Part shown: one piece after another, positions 50,286 to 58,354 of the stretch | Layout of the letters: the number at the start of each line of letters is the position of its first letter | Numbering within the stretch: position 1 is the stretch's first letter | Source of the DNA: an uncultured Clostridium sp. | Lineage (GTDB): Bacteria; Bacillota; Clostridia; Lachnospirales; Lachnospiraceae | Length of the DNA: 64,000 bases | Direction: 5' to 3' | Assembly (NCBI GenBank): GCA_900538475.1 | Contig: UPYT01000001.1 | Coordinates: 186,001-250,000 of the forward strand | The notes under the pieces: generated by a model | The model's database searches: none | The model's input: the letters and a program-made list of their open reading frames with translations, nothing else | Told to the model about the DNA's origin: nothing | Position numbers and translations under genes: made by a program

Positions 50286-50558
50286 ATGAGTAAGGTGATT
50301 ATTACCGTAGTAGGAAAAGACACGGTGGGCATTATTGCAAAGGTATGTGCCTACCTGGCAGAAAAGCATGTTAATGTTCTGGATATTTCTCAGACAATTG
50401 TACAGGAATATTTTAACATGATGATGATTGTAGACATGGAGAAGGCTACCGGCTCTTTTGAAGAGGTTTCCATAGAACTGGAGAAGGTAGGCGAGGAAAT
50501 CGGCGTAACCATTAAGTGCCAGAGAGAAGAAATCTTTACAAAAATGCATCGAATCTGA
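50286..50558 (+). CDS. ACT domain protein (UPF0237)
   Basis: A 90-residue single-ACT protein: VIITVVGKDTVGIIAKVCAYL, followed by VNVLDISQTIVQEYFNMMM. Such stand-alone ACT proteins are expected to bind a small ligand. It pairs with the UPF0210 gene 78 bases downstream, an arrangement conserved in many Firmicutes. AGAGGTGG precedes the ATG; an in-frame start at 50259 has no site. Confidence 0.93.
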   Translation: MSKVIITVVGKDTVGIIAKVCAYLAEKHVNVLDISQTIVQEYFNMMMIVDMEKATGSFEEVSIELEKVGEEIGVTIKCQREEIFTKMHRI

Positions 50559-50636
50559 TGGAAATCCGGTGCAGTTTAGGCTCTGTGCCGGACAGAAACG
50601 GTGTACGACAAGTAAAAGGAAAAGGTGGAACTGTCT

Positions 50637-52001
50637 ATGTTAAATATGTTTGAGGTAAATGAAACAAATAATATGATTGAGCATGAGAAGCTGGATGTGC
50701 GCACCATTACAATGGGTATCAGCCTGCTGGACTGCTGCGACAGCAATCTGGACGCGCTCAATGAAAAAATTTACAGAAAAATCACCACCTATGCAAAGGA
50801 TCTGGTGTCTACAGGAGAGGCCATTGCCCGTGATTTCGGTGTGCCGATTGTAAACAAGCGAATTTCTGTTACTCCGATTGCTCTGGTGGGCGGCTGCGCC
50901 TGCAAGTCTCCGGAGGATTTTGTGACTCTGGCCAGAACCCTGGATCGGGCAGCAAAGGAAGTGGGCGTAAACTTTATTGGCGGCTATTCTGCTCTGGTTT
51001 CCAAGGGAATGACACCTGCTGAGGAGAATCTGATTCGTTCGATTCCTCAGGCGCTGGCTGAGACAGAGCGTGTCTGCAGCTCTGTGAATGTAGGATCTAC
51101 AAAAACAGGACTGAATATGGATGCTGTACGGCTTATGGGCGAGATTGTCAAGAAGACAGCCGAGGCAACAAAGGAAAATGATTCTCTGGGCTGTGCAAAA
51201 CTGGTAGTATTCTGCAACGCGCCGGATGATAATCCTTTCATGGCAGGCGCTTTTCATGGTGTGACAGAGGCAGATGCCATTATCAATGTAGGCGTCAGCG
51301 GCCCTGGAGTAGTAAAGGTGGCTCTGGAAAAGGCAAGGGGAGAAAATTTTGAAGTGCTTTGCGAAACCATCAAAAAAACGGCCTTTAAGATTACCCGCGT
51401 CGGTCAGCTGGTTGCCCAGGAGGCTTCTAAGCGTCTGGGTGTTCCTTTCGGCATTATTGATCTGTCGCTGGCTCCGACTCCTGCAGTGGGAGACAGTGTT
51501 GCAGAGATTCTGGAGGAGATCGGCCTGGAACGGGTTGGTGCGCCGGGCACAACGGCAGCGCTTGCCATGTTAAATGATCAGGTGAAAAAGGGCGGCGTTA
51601 TGGCATCCTCTTATGTGGGCGGATTAAGCGGCGCGTTTATTCCGGTCAGTGAGGATCAGGGAATGATTGATGCAGTATCTTTGGGGGCGCTGACTCTGGA
51701 GAAGCTGGAGGCCATGACCTGTGTCTGCTCTGTTGGTCTTGATATGATTGCTATTCCTGGAGACACTCCGGATACGACTATTGCCGGTATGATTGCTGAT
51801 GAGGCGGCTATTGGTATGATCAATCAGAAAACAACAGCAGTTCGAGTGATTCCTGTGATTGGAAAGACAGTAGGCGATACCGTAGAGTTCGGAGGACTTT
51901 TGGGCTATGCTCCGGTTATGCCGGTGAACTCCTACTCCTGTGAGAAGTTTGTAAGCCGCGGAGGACGGATTCCTGCGCCGATTCACAGCTTTAAAAATTA
52001 A
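50637..52001 (+). CDS. UPF0210/DUF711 family protein (PFL-like fold)
   Basis: A 454-residue protein with family signatures [44 protein letters not shown] and [18 protein letters not shown]. The structure of this family resembles pyruvate formate-lyase, but no reaction is established. AAAAGGTGG is the ribosome site. The ACT protein just upstream may regulate it. Confidence 0.92.
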   Translation: MLNMFEVNETNNMIEHEKLDVRTITMGISLLDCCDSNLDALNEKIYRKITTYAKDLVSTGEAIARDFGVPIVNKRISVTPIALVGGCACKSPEDFVTLARTLDRAAKEVGVNFIGGYSALVSKGMTPAEENLIRSIPQALAETERVCSSVNVGSTKTGLNMDAVRLMGEIVKKTAEATKENDSLGCAKLVVFCNAPDDNPFMAGAFHGVTEADAIINVGVSGPGVVKVALEKARGENFEVLCETIKKTAFKITRVGQLVAQEASKRLGVPFGIIDLSLAPTPAVGDSVAEILEEIGLERVGAPGTTAALAMLNDQVKKGGVMASSYVGGLSGAFIPVSEDQGMIDAVSLGALTLEKLEAMTCVCSVGLDMIAIPGDTPDTTIAGMIADEAAIGMINQKTTAVRVIPVIGKTVGDTVEFGGLLGYAPVMPVNSYSCEKFVSRGGRIPAPIHSFKN

Positions 52002-52026
52002 GAAACTATCTTAAAGGAGCGGTCAT

Positions 52027-53211
52027 ATGAAAAAAGAGACAGTGGAATCCATGGTGGAGCTGTTTGCCAATGAGCAGCTTCATCAGATGATTTTCAGTAA
52101 TCCAGTCCAGAAGGACGGGATTTTGAAGGTACGAATCCGGCCAGTCAATTTGCGGGGCAGACTGTTGTTCCAGGCGGAGGAGCTGGTAGGAACCCAGGCT
52201 TTTCATAAGAATCTGCTTCCTGAGGAGATCTGCGGCTATGTAACAGGGCTTCTGTCCGGAGGTCTTCGCAACGGAGAGGTGATTTCCGGTCTGGGAAGCG
52301 CTGTTGTACTGGTCAGCAAAAAGGGTACTGTGACTGTCAAGATCAAACGGGCAGCTCAGACAAAGCAGAAGGAGAACCAGGAGGAAGATCGCCTGGCATC
52401 AGAAGTAATCCTGGCCCATAACCGGAAAAAACGCTATGTGCTGGAGGAAGGAAAACCGGTAGAATTTCTGGTGGATCTGGGTGTCATGACCAAAGAAGGG
52501 AAGATCGTCCGAACCAGGTATGATAAGTTCCGTCAGATCAACCGTTTTCTGGAGTTTATCGAAGACATTCTGCCGAATCTGGATCCGGGGCGGGAGACGA
52601 CCATCATTGATTTTGGCTGTGGAAAGTCGTATCTGACCTTTGCCATGTATCATTACCTTCACTGCCTGAAGGGATATCCAGTGCGGATTATTGGCCTGGA
52701 TTTGAAAAAAGATGTAATCAGCCGCTGCAATCTGCTGGCAGAGCAGTATGGATATGAAAAGCTCCGGTTTTACCACGGAGATATTGCCAGCTATGAGGGC
52801 GTGGATCATGTGGATATGGTCGTGACTCTCCATGCCTGTGATACGGCAACGGATTATGCCCTTGCCAAGGCTGTTCGATGGGGCGCCCGAGTGATTCTTT
52901 CGGTTCCCTGCTGTCAGCATGAGCTGAACCGCCAGATGAAAAATGAACAGATGAAGCCGGTTTTTCAGTACGGTCTGATAAAGGAGCGAATGGCAGCGCT
53001 TTATACGGATGCACTGCGGGCTCAGCTGTTGGAGGGACAGGGCTACCGCACCCAGATTCTGGAGTTTATTGATATGGAGCATACACCGAAAAATATTCTG
53101 ATCCGGGCAGTCTGGGACGGAAGAAAAAAGCACAACGAAAAGGAACTTCAGGAAATTATGGACTTCCTTTCTGTAAAACCTACTCTGGCCTCTTTGCTGG
53201 AAGACAGATAA
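52027..53211 (+). CDS. SAM-dependent methyltransferase (Methyltransf_32 type)
   Basis: A 394-residue protein. The N-terminal 130 residues form a domain of unclear role with a Lys/Gln-rich linker (KRAAQTKQKENQEEDR). The C-terminal part has motif I TTIIDFGCGKSYLTF (about 193-207), the acidic IIGLDLKKDVI and MVVTLHACDTATD with a DxxD-like motif, and ILSVPCCQHELN. The Cys-Cys-Gln-His segment is typical of Methyltransf_32 proteins. The substrate, probably nucleic acid, is unknown. AAAGGAGCGG precedes the ATG. Confidence 0.85.
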   Translation: MKKETVESMVELFANEQLHQMIFSNPVQKDGILKVRIRPVNLRGRLLFQAEELVGTQAFHKNLLPEEICGYVTGLLSGGLRNGEVISGLGSAVVLVSKKGTVTVKIKRAAQTKQKENQEEDRLASEVILAHNRKKRYVLEEGKPVEFLVDLGVMTKEGKIVRTRYDKFRQINRFLEFIEDILPNLDPGRETTIIDFGCGKSYLTFAMYHYLHCLKGYPVRIIGLDLKKDVISRCNLLAEQYGYEKLRFYHGDIASYEGVDHVDMVVTLHACDTATDYALAKAVRWGARVILSVPCCQHELNRQMKNEQMKPVFQYGLIKERMAALYTDALRAQLLEGQGYRTQILEFIDMEHTPKNILIRAVWDGRKKHNEKELQEIMDFLSVKPTLASLLEDR

Positions 53212-53229
53212 AGAATAATCGTGAGATGC

Positions 53230-53286
53230 AAAAAGAGTATCGCTGGATTCTGATCGAACATGATGAATCTGCGATACTCATTTTTG
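53230..53286. terminator. Bidirectional terminator between methyltransferase and tmcAL genes
   Basis: Perfect stem GAGTATCGC (53235-53243) / GCGATACTC (53271-53279) with inner GATTC/GAATC pairing, A-run before and T5 after, so it works in both directions. Confidence 0.92.
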
Positions 53287-53301
53287 ATAGTTTACGTTTT
53301 T

Positions 53302-54627
53302 TCAGGGATACAGAATCACAGACCGGGTATATTCATTTTTCATTTTCCGGCCCTTCTGGTAAACAAGAGACTGGTAGAAATGGGAGGCGAAAAGATCCTG
53401 TTCAAACCAGTTCATGGCCTGGGGAGGAAGAATTTTTCCTGCGTTGGCTGTTTTTGTGATTATGGGAAGAGAGGCATGTTTCTTCATAGCATTTAAAAGC
53501 GGTCCGGCGGATTTGCGGAAGCCCAGAATGCGGATGAAAGCGGCATAATCTGCTTCCTTCTGTCTCTGCTGGGCTTCTTTGGTAAGATTTAAAAGCAGGT
53601 GAATCAGGGCACGGCTGATGCGGGTATAGGTGTACTGCTTTGTTTTCAGCTGTTCAATCCTCTGAGAAAATCCGGCGGGAGAAAGAGAAAGGCCCAAAAG
53701 CCGGTCAGCAAGCTCCGGGGAAAAATCGGCATAGCGGCTGAGATCCTCATGGCTTTGGACGGCCTGCAGCAGCCGATACTGAAGCTGGGCGGAAAGATCG
53801 TCCGGGAATACAGGGGCAGAAAGGGCCGCCTCCTGAATGCAGGCAGCCAGAGCCGATTCCGGAATCTGAGCGAGAACGTTCTTATGAGACGGAGCAAAAA
53901 TGGCGTCATGGGAAGGCGACTCCCGGAAGCTTTTCCGAAGAAAGGAAGCGGAGGCAAAAGTGGCTTCTGCGGGAAGTGAGGTATCGTGGTAGCCCTGCCC
54001 CTTGCGCTGAATAGATGCCGGTGTGATGGAGCTTTTCCGCCGTTTCAGGGCTTTTAAATATTCTATGGCAAGAATATTGTTGGGAGTGGAGAGAAGGGAG
54101 GCATCGGCGCTGTCTCGCCCGGTATCGGCTGTCATGGAAGAGGTCTGAGGAGATTCCGTCTGTCTTTGCGCGGCAATGGTTTCTCTGAGAGCGGCTTCCC
54201 GGGCCGCAGGAAAAGAGATTCCCTGCTTTAACAGACCGCGGAGAATGTCCTGAAAGTCTGAAGATTCCTGACAGAGAAGTTCTGCTGTAGCCTGCAGAGA
54301 TGACAGATCTCCGGATTCACTGCCAAAACACAGAGTGTCTACAACTCCCGTCTGATCCAAAAGAGAGACGCCGCAGGCGGCAAAGTCTTCTGCACTTCCT
54401 GTGGCAAAGGCGGAGGGCAGCTCGATAACCAGATCCACGCCGCAGCTTAAAGCCATGGCAGTACGGGTGTATTTGTCAAAAACAGCCGGTTCCCCCCGCT
54501 GTACAAAGTCTCCGCTGACAGCCGCCACAATCCAGTCGGCGCCCAGGGCTTCTCTGGCCTGCCGGATCTGGTATTCGTGCCCTCGATGAAAGGGATTGTA
54601 TTCTGCAATGATTCCTACTGTTCTCAT
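53302..54627 (-). CDS. tmcAL: tRNA(Met) cytidine acetate ligase
   Basis: TmcAL uses ATP and acetate to form N4-acetylcytidine at the wobble position of elongator tRNA-Met. The 441-residue protein has the nucleotidyltransferase HxGH motif near the start (GIIAEYNPFHRGHEYQI), VAAVSGDFVQRGEPA, LPSAFATGSAEDFA and SILAIEYLKAL-like PNNILAIEYLKALKRR. A Ser/Thr/Gln-rich stretch (about 165-185) interrupts the middle. Start is the complement of 54625-54627, with AAGGAGCCGG upstream. The acetate user sits beside pta-ackA, read divergently. Confidence 0.93.
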   Translation of the reverse strand: MRTVGIIAEYNPFHRGHEYQIRQAREALGADWIVAAVSGDFVQRGEPAVFDKYTRTAMALSCGVDLVIELPSAFATGSAEDFAACGVSLLDQTGVVDTLCFGSESGDLSSLQATAELLCQESSDFQDILRGLLKQGISFPAAREAALRETIAAQRQTESPQTSSMTADTGRDSADASLLSTPNNILAIEYLKALKRRKSSITPASIQRKGQGYHDTSLPAEATFASASFLRKSFRESPSHDAIFAPSHKNVLAQIPESALAACIQEAALSAPVFPDDLSAQLQYRLLQAVQSHEDLSRYADFSPELADRLLGLSLSPAGFSQRIEQLKTKQYTYTRISRALIHLLLNLTKEAQQRQKEADYAAFIRILGFRKSAGPLLNAMKKHASLPIITKTANAGKILPPQAMNWFEQDLFASHFYQSLVYQKGRKMKNEYTRSVILYP

Positions 54628-54750
54628 AAATTCCGGCTCCTTTGGTGTAAAAGTCTGATGATTTTCCATTATAATCACATTTGGGCTGTCCGTAAAGGGA
54701 GAAAAAAACCATTGTTTGATAAAAAATGCAAAAAAAAAGAGAAATACAGC

Positions 54751-54779
54751 TTGTTTCCTATTTTTACACCGTTTATAAT
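54751..54779 (+). promoter_or_regulatory. Promoter for pta-ackA
   Basis: TTGTTT (54751-54756), 17-base spacer, TATAAT (54774-54779), 38 bases before the pta start. Confidence 0.75.
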
Positions 54780-54817
54780 AGAACTATATGCAACAAAATA
54801 ATGAAAGGGGTATTATC

Positions 54818-55816
54818 ATGGGATTTATTGATGTAATCAAAGCAAAAGCGAAAGCTGACAAAAAGACGATTGTACTGCCGGAGTCCATGGACCGCAGAAC
54901 ATGGGTTGCAGCTGAGAAGATCCTGAAAGAAGGACTGGCAAATCTGATCATTATCGGTACACCGGAGGATATTGGTGCACACAGCGAGGGACTGGATATT
55001 TCCGGCGCTACCATTATCAATCCGCAGACCTATGAGAAGACACAGGAGTACATTGACCTTTTCGTTGAACTGAGAAAAGCAAAAGGCATGACCCCTGAGA
55101 AAGCAAGAGAAACCATTTTAAGCGACTATGCATACTACGGCTGCCTGATGATCAAAAAAGGCGATGCTGACGGTATGGTATCCGGCGCATGCCACTCTAC
55201 TGCAAACACCCTGCGTCCCTGCCTGCAGGTTATTAAGACCAAACCGGGCACAAAGCTGGTTTCTGCATTCTTCCTGATGGAAGTTCCGGATTGTCAGTTT
55301 GGCAACAACGGAACCTTCGTATTTGCAGACTGCGGCCTGAACCAGAACCCGAATCCAGAAGAACTGGCAGCAATCGCAGTTTCCTCTGCAGAGAGCTTCC
55401 GTATGCTGACCGGTGAGGAGCCGAAGGTAGCAATGCTGTCTCATTCCTCCAAGGGAAGTGCTGCTCATGCAGATGTAGATAAGGTTGTAGAGGCAACCAG
55501 AATTGCCAAGGAGATGGCTCCGGAGCTGGCATTAGACGGCGAACTGCAGCTTGACGCAGCAATCGTTCCGGAAATCGGCGCTTCCAAGGCTCCTGACAGC
55601 AAGGTTGCAGGACAGGCAAACGTTCTGGTATTCCCGGATCTGGATGCAGGAAACATTGGCTATAAGCTGGTTCAGAGACTGGGCAAGGCTGAGGCTTACG
55701 GCCCCATGTGCCAGGGTATTGCAAAGCCGGTAAACGATCTGTCCAGAGGCTGTTCTGCTGACGATATCGTAGGCGTTGTTGCAATTACTGCTGTTCAGTG
55801 TCAGAACGCTGAGTAA
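54818..55816 (+). CDS. pta: Phosphate acetyltransferase
   Basis: Pta converts acetyl-CoA and phosphate to acetyl phosphate, the first step of acetate formation. The 332-residue single-domain protein has KKTIVLPESMDRRTWVAAEK, GSACHSTANTLRP-like SGACHSTANTLRPCLQ, VPDCQFGNNGTFVFADCGLN and the C-terminal KPVNDLSRGCSADDIVG. Start ATG 54818 has AAAGGGG upstream; an upstream in-frame ATG at 54788 lies almost at the transcription start and is rejected. ackA follows after 89 bases. Codon choice is more biased than in neighbours, fitting high expression. Confidence 0.97.
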   Translation: MGFIDVIKAKAKADKKTIVLPESMDRRTWVAAEKILKEGLANLIIIGTPEDIGAHSEGLDISGATIINPQTYEKTQEYIDLFVELRKAKGMTPEKARETILSDYAYYGCLMIKKGDADGMVSGACHSTANTLRPCLQVIKTKPGTKLVSAFFLMEVPDCQFGNNGTFVFADCGLNQNPNPEELAAIAVSSAESFRMLTGEEPKVAMLSHSSKGSAAHADVDKVVEATRIAKEMAPELALDGELQLDAAIVPEIGASKAPDSKVAGQANVLVFPDLDAGNIGYKLVQRLGKAEAYGPMCQGIAKPVNDLSRGCSADDIVGVVAITAVQCQNAE

Positions 55817-55905
55817 GAATATTCAGCAGGGGATACCCTGTGAGAAATTCTGAAACGGATTCATAGAAAAACGGATAGAATGTAGATATAGGAGAAATTC
55901 GGATT

Positions 55906-57099
55906 ATGAAGATTTTAGTTATTAACTGCGGAAGCTCTTCCCTGAAATATCAGCTGATTGATATGGAAGATGAGAGCGTAATTGCAAAAGGTCTCTGTGA
56001 GAGAATTGGCATTGATGGTTCTAAGCTGACCCATCAGCCTTCTGGTAAGGACAAATATGTTGTTGAGAATCCTATGCCCAGCCACAAGGTAGCAATCGAA
56101 ATGGTTATGGATGCTCTGCAGGATCCGGAGCATGGCGTAATCAAGAGCACCGACGAGATTTCCGCTATCGGACACCGGGTACTGCACGGCGGCAGAGTTT
56201 ACAGCGATTCTATCGTAGTAGACGAGGATGTAAAGCGCGTAATCCGCGAGTGCTTCGATCTGGGACCGCTGCATAACCCGGCAAACCTGATGGGAATTGA
56301 AGCCTGTGAAGAGGCAATGCCTGGAAAGCCCAATGTAGCAGTATGGGATACCGGATTTGGTATGTCCATGCCGGAGAAGGCATATATGTATGCAATTCCT
56401 CACGAGTACTATGAGAAGTACAGCATCCGCCGCTATGGCTTCCATGGAACCAGCCACAAGTTCGTTTCCGGTGAAGCAATTAAGTTCGGCAACCTGGATC
56501 CGGAGAACGCAAAGGTTATTGTTTGCCACCTGGGCAACGGTGCCAGCGTATCTGCATCTATTGGCGGCAAGTGTGTAGACACCAGCATGGGTCTGACTCC
56601 TCTCGAGGGCTTGATTATGGGTACCAGAAGCGGTGATGTGGATCCGGCTGTGATTCAGTATATCTGCAACAAAGAGAATAAGGACGTGAACGAGGTTCTG
56701 AATATTCTCAACAAGAAGTCTGGTGTTCTGGGCATGAGCGGCGGCGTTTCCAGCGACTTCCGTGACATTGAGACAGCTAAGAAGGAAGGCAATCATCTGG
56801 CAGAGGTTGCGCTGGATGCATTTATCTACCGTGTTGCAAAATACATTGGCGCTTACACTGCAGCTATGAATGGTGTAGATGCCATCGCATTTACCGCAGG
56901 CGTTGGTGAGAATGACAAGGCTGGCAGAAAAGCTATCTGCGAGTATCTGGGCTATCTGGGCGTTAAGATCGATGACGAGGCTAATGATGTAAGAGGCAAG
57001 TATGCTGTGATTTCTGCTCCGGATTCCAAGGTAAAGGTTATGTTGATCCCCACCAATGAGGAGTTGGCTATCGCAAGAGAAACCAAGGCTCTGATCTAA
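55906..57099 (+). CDS. ackA: Acetate kinase
   Basis: AckA makes ATP and acetate from acetyl phosphate and ADP, the energy-yielding end of acetogenic fermentation. The 397-residue protein has the ASKHA signatures VINCGSSSLKYQ (residues 4-15), GHRVLHGG, RRYGFHGTSHKFVS, VCHLGNGASVSA and FTAGVGEND. The length matches the family. AGGAGAAATTCGG precedes the ATG. It forms an operon with pta and is followed by a hairpin at 57167 and repeat copy B. Confidence 0.98.
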   Translation: MKILVINCGSSSLKYQLIDMEDESVIAKGLCERIGIDGSKLTHQPSGKDKYVVENPMPSHKVAIEMVMDALQDPEHGVIKSTDEISAIGHRVLHGGRVYSDSIVVDEDVKRVIRECFDLGPLHNPANLMGIEACEEAMPGKPNVAVWDTGFGMSMPEKAYMYAIPHEYYEKYSIRRYGFHGTSHKFVSGEAIKFGNLDPENAKVIVCHLGNGASVSASIGGKCVDTSMGLTPLEGLIMGTRSGDVDPAVIQYICNKENKDVNEVLNILNKKSGVLGMSGGVSSDFRDIETAKKEGNHLAEVALDAFIYRVAKYIGAYTAAMNGVDAIAFTAGVGENDKAGRKAICEYLGYLGVKIDDEANDVRGKYAVISAPDSKVKVMLIPTNEELAIARETKALI

Positions 57100-57166
57100 C
57101 GTTCCATAAGGATGGGTACTGTGCGCCAGAGGAAAAGGCTGATGACGCAGCCATGCTTCGGCGCGG

Positions 57167-57190
57167 GAATGTGCCAAGGCACATTCTTTA
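57167..57190 (+). terminator. Terminator-like hairpin after ackA
   Basis: Perfect stem GAATGTGCC (57167-57175) / GGCACATTC (57178-57186) followed by TTTAT; the loop is very tight and the T-run short, so moderate confidence. Confidence 0.6.
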
Positions 57191-57312
57191 TGTCATAGAA
57201 AATTGCGTCCTATGACACAAAAACGCTCCGCGAGGATCGCCATGCGACGGAAGAGAATTTTGTCGCAGAAGCGACCCGCCGCAGGCGGAGAAGCTCGTGA
57301 GCGAGCTTCTTT
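57190..57312 (+). repeat. Dispersed structured repeat, copy B (near-complete)
   Basis: Nearly identical to copy A at 1131-1250. Its stem TGCGAC (57243-57248) / GTCGCA (57262-57267) is fully Watson-Crick paired, whereas copy A has three substitutions there that all keep pairing as G-U. The GNRA hairpin TCC-GCGA-GGA is at 57227-57236 and the terminal hairpin GAAGCTCG (57290-57297) / CGAGCTTC (57302-57309) has a four-base loop TGAG, then TTTCTT. Confidence 0.8.
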
Positions 57313-57355
57313 CTTGCAGAAAAGAATTGTCTCTGGTAATTTCTGAAAAAACCGG

Positions 57356-57384
57356 TTGACAAAAGAAAAGCGCCTGTGTATAAT
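57356..57384 (+). promoter_or_regulatory. Strong sigma-A promoter for DUF177-rpmF
   Basis: Consensus TTGACA (57356-57361), 17-base spacer, consensus TATAAT (57379-57384), 28 bases before the start codon. Confidence 0.93.
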
Positions 57385-57411
57385 ATCATAGGTGCGTATT
57401 AGGAGATTAAT

Positions 57412-57939
57412 ATGCTGATTAACCTGACAGAGCTGTTTTCCAGGGAAGGAAAAGAAAAAACCTACACATGCAGTATTGACATGGACACGCTTACTACAAT
57501 GAAGGAGGCGTTCCCGATTGTGTCAAAAGGACCTGTATCCCTACAGATTCGGAATCTTGGCAACAGAAAGCTTCTCCTGACAGGAAGCGCAGAGATAACT
57601 CTGCAGATTCCCTGCAGCAGATGCCTTGAGCCGGTAGAGTGTCCGTTCTCCCTTGATTTGGAGGAGGAGCTGGATTTGGAGCGGACTGAGGAGGAGCGTG
57701 CGGAGGATTTGGACGAACAGCCCTACGTAAGCGGTTATACTCTGGATGTAGACCGGTTGCTCAGTAACGAGCTATTGCTGAATCTGCCTATGAAGGTATT
57801 GTGCAGGGAAGACTGCAAAGGGATATGCAATAGATGTGGTGCGAATCTCAATTACTCGACTTGTTCCTGTGATAGAAGTTCGCCTGACCCAAGAATGTCA
57901 GCAATCCAGGATTTATTTCAAAAGTTTAAGGAGGTGTAA
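57412..57939 (+). CDS. DUF177 (YceD family) protein
   Basis: A 175-residue protein with the DUF177 cysteine motif IPCSRCLEPVECPF and the C-terminal CREDCKGICNRCGANLN zinc-like cluster. The family is linked to 23S rRNA synthesis or ribosome assembly and is regularly encoded just before rpmF, as here. AGGAGATTAAT precedes the ATG. The gene has an ideal promoter and is three bases from rpmF. Confidence 0.93.
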   Translation: MLINLTELFSREGKEKTYTCSIDMDTLTTMKEAFPIVSKGPVSLQIRNLGNRKLLLTGSAEITLQIPCSRCLEPVECPFSLDLEEELDLERTEEERAEDLDEQPYVSGYTLDVDRLLSNELLLNLPMKVLCREDCKGICNRCGANLNYSTCSCDRSSPDPRMSAIQDLFQKFKEV

Positions 57940-57942
57940 ACC

Positions 57943-58125
57943 ATGTCTATCTGTCCTAAGAATAAATCTTCCAAAGCAAGACGTGACAAACGTAGAGCTA
58001 ACTGGAAAATGAGCGCAATGAATTTAGTAAAGTGCAGCAAGTGCGGCGCCCTGATGATGCCTCACAGAGTCTGCAAATCTTGCGGTTCTTACAACAAGAG
58101 AGAAATCGTTAAGGTTGAAGACTAA
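57943..58125 (+). CDS. rpmF: 50S ribosomal protein L32, zinc-binding form
   Basis: A 60-residue ribosomal protein with the basic start PKNKSSKARRDKRRANWKM and four cysteines C31, C34, C44 and C47 (the zinc-containing form). AAGGAGGTG precedes the ATG. It is co-transcribed with DUF177 and followed by a strong terminator. Confidence 0.97.
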   Translation: MSICPKNKSSKARRDKRRANWKMSAMNLVKCSKCGALMMPHRVCKSCGSYNKREIVKVED

Positions 58126-58164
58126 TACAGAGTAATTTTGCTCAATCAATATAACAAGCGAAAT

Positions 58165-58200
58165 AAGGCCTTTGGAGTTGCTCCAAGGGTCTTGTTTTTT
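58165..58200 (+). terminator. Terminator after rpmF
   Basis: 13-bp stem AAGGCCTTTGGAG (58165-58177) / CTCCAAGGGTCTT (58181-58193) with two G-T pairs, loop TTG, then GTTTTTT. Confidence 0.9.
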
Positions 58201-58203
58201 ATG

Positions 58204-58226
58204 TCATAGGAAGGTGCGTCCTATGA
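58204..58226 (+). repeat. Dispersed structured repeat, fragment C (first hairpin only)
   Basis: TCATAGGA (58204-58211), seven-base loop AGGTGCG, TCCTATGA (58219-58226), equal to the first hairpin of copies A and B. The rest of the repeat is missing. Confidence 0.65.
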
Positions 58227-58290
58227 AATGGATTGTAAGGTTGCATGGCTGAACGGATACAATGTGTTTTAGGATGGACAGGATTGGCAC

Positions 58291-58320
58291 TTGTGAATAA
58301 AGGGGACGCTATGATATAAT
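58291..58320 (+). promoter_or_regulatory. Promoter for the diguanylate cyclase gene
   Basis: TTGTGA (58291-58296), 18-base spacer, TATAAT (58315-58320). Confidence 0.65.
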
Positions 58321-58354
58321 ATTTCAGAGACAAAGGATGATCTGGGGGGATGAT

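Noticed and set aside
55915..57177. A 420-codon open frame on the minus strand opposite ackA
   Set aside because: It is antisense to a clear acetate kinase gene with biased codon use; it has no recognisable domain or ribosome site.
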